A DNA stretch of 64,000 nt from Bactericera cockerelli (Eukaryota > Arthropoda > Insecta > Hemiptera > Triozidae): assembly GCA_024516035.1 (NCBI GenBank), contig CM044965.1:28038187-28102186 (forward strand), read 5' to 3'. This document shows, piece after piece, positions 34,043 to 64,000 of this stretch. Position 1 is the first letter of the stretch. Each line of letters starts with the position of its first letter. The position numbers and the translations under genes are program-made. The notes under the pieces are model-generated. The model was not told the origin of the DNA. It saw nothing but the letters and a program-made list of their open reading frames with translations, and searched no databases.

Positions 34043-34179
34043 GTAACATCCAGTCCAAGGTGGAAACATTTGTGTCCCCGTCTCAAACGGTTTCCATCTA
34101 TTGACAGCAACCAAAAAGTCACGAAATAAAGTTCTGTCTTATTGACAGGAATCATTACCAGGACAAGTCCATCTTAAAG
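34043..34179 (+). CDS. Possible upstream exon (5' UTR or coding) of the plus-strand gene
   Basis: A good acceptor (TTTTACACTTGCAG) and donor (AAAG|GTTAGT) bound 137 bp. One frame reads about 27 residues including RWKHLCPRLKRFPSIDS before a stop and there is no ATG. It could be a 5' UTR exon, a coding exon broken by an indel, or chance. It is listed because its sites are well formed and it lies just upstream of the first convincing exon. Confidence 0.3.
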
Positions 34180-34649
34180 GTTAGTTTGTATTCTAATGTC
34201 AGTATATTAACTGTGGGGTCTTTTTCATTTGGAGTAAAGTCACTTAAACCCTGCATACACATAGGTGTACCCTCCATTTGGAGGAATTCCACAATCTACA
34301 AAACTCACCCACCTGGGTTGGCTGATTCCTGAATCAAAAACGTGCATTCACCTCACATGATTTGCTGAGTTTTTGGATGCTACAAAATGTTGGCAATTCA
34401 ATGGCCATTGATTCTGGCAAGTTGAGATTTTTTTTGCAACTGTTCCTAGATGGTGGACCAAGAGAGAGAGAGAGGTTATATTGTGTTACCACTTTGTCCC
34501 CTATCTGCCAGGAGTCGGGGACCTGTATTTCTCTTAAAGCATGTACCCTACCTACCACAGTAGGTACCTTTGTTTGACTCTTGTTCTTTGTTTTGACTCT
34601 TCATCTAAACATTCTAAACTGATGTTTTTTTCTCTTTTCTTTTCTTCAG

Positions 34650-63589
<28,940 letters not shown>

Positions 63590-64000
63590 GTGAGAGATAC
63601 GCGAATCGATGCGCCATGGCCCGATTACGTAATTTATTTATTTATTTAGAAACTCTTTATTAGTTGAACATATATACAGACAAATAATGATAAAAATTAA
63701 ATATAAAAATTGACAATATTAATAATATAAACAAGAGAAAAAATAATAAGCAAATTATGTACATATGTCCTAACTAAAGGGCGGGGTTATTGCCTATGGC
63801 AATCTCTTCCACCCAACCCTTTAATAAAAGTAATTGAACTTAAGCCGGGAGCCCGCTGAGTGAAACGTTTTGTTGCGTAATTTTTAATAGAAATTGTTGC
63901 AAAGCATTGCGAAGTCAGTCGAGTTTGATCTCATTTGATCCTTAAGAAAGAGTGGAACATAAAAAGTGGGAAATCGGCTTAAATAATCTCTGAACACATA
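63590..64000. mobile_element. Intron with inverted dispersed module and repeat fragment
   Basis: 63760-63830 (GGGCGGGGTTATTGCC, CAATCTCTTCCACCCAACCC) is the inverted module; 63840-63985 shares TCTCATTTGATCC and GTTGCAAAGCATTGCGAAG-like sequence with 3720-3850. Confidence 0.55.

Overview
The window looks like nuclear DNA of an arthropod, most likely an insect and possibly a hemipteran. This rests on AT-rich introns, dense tRNA- and 5S-derived SINEs, MITEs, a Gypsy LTR element and spliced genes of animal type. No species-diagnostic gene is present, so the species is a guess.

Two long genes lie head to head. On the minus strand, 12 exons from 28479 down to 459 encode most of MARCHF6 (MARCH6/TEB4/Doa10 family), the polytopic ER ubiquitin ligase of ER-associated degradation. 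The start codon and RING-CH exons are at 27.3-28.5 kb; the last exons lie beyond base 1. On the plus strand, exons from about 34.6 kb to 63.6 kb encode a large acidic, serine-rich protein. The exon at 44299-44572 carries an ITPR-interacting domain of the KRAP/SSFA2/TESPA1 type; the gene continues past the right edge. The 5.5 kb between the genes holds the presumed divergent promoters plus SINE and MITE debris.

The most striking property is that many exon-intron junctions of both genes sit inside tandem arrays whose repeat unit contains the junction itself. Donor arrays occur at 1.15-3.1 kb (21-bp unit), 4.1-12.2 kb (71 bp), 18.8-19.3 kb (70 bp), 24.4-25.5 kb (37-48 bp), 40.1-41.1 kb, 51.5-52.7 kb (45 bp), 53.7-55.0 kb (21 bp) and 55.4-57.4 kb (57 bp). 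Acceptor arrays occur at 3.39-3.48, 12.46-12.57, 19.5-21.15, 22.37-22.6 and 44.1-44.3 kb. I regard this as the candidate undescribed phenomenon.

Mobile DNA: a nearly intact Gypsy element (14610-18658) with 220-bp LTRs differing at one base lies in a MARCHF6 intron, antisense to the gene. There is a 5'-truncated LINE (50330-51235), a 2.8-kb long-inverted-repeat structure (47444-50250), a TTAA-flanked MITE (47005-47162), several other MITEs, two tRNA-derived SINE families and a 5S-rRNA-derived SINE family.

Data quality: exon phases fit perfectly across most junctions, but single-base deletions break several exons of both genes, and parts of the arrays are riddled with deletions. This looks like residual long-read consensus error rather than pseudogenisation. 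All assignments come from reading the sequence and remembered family features; no search was run.
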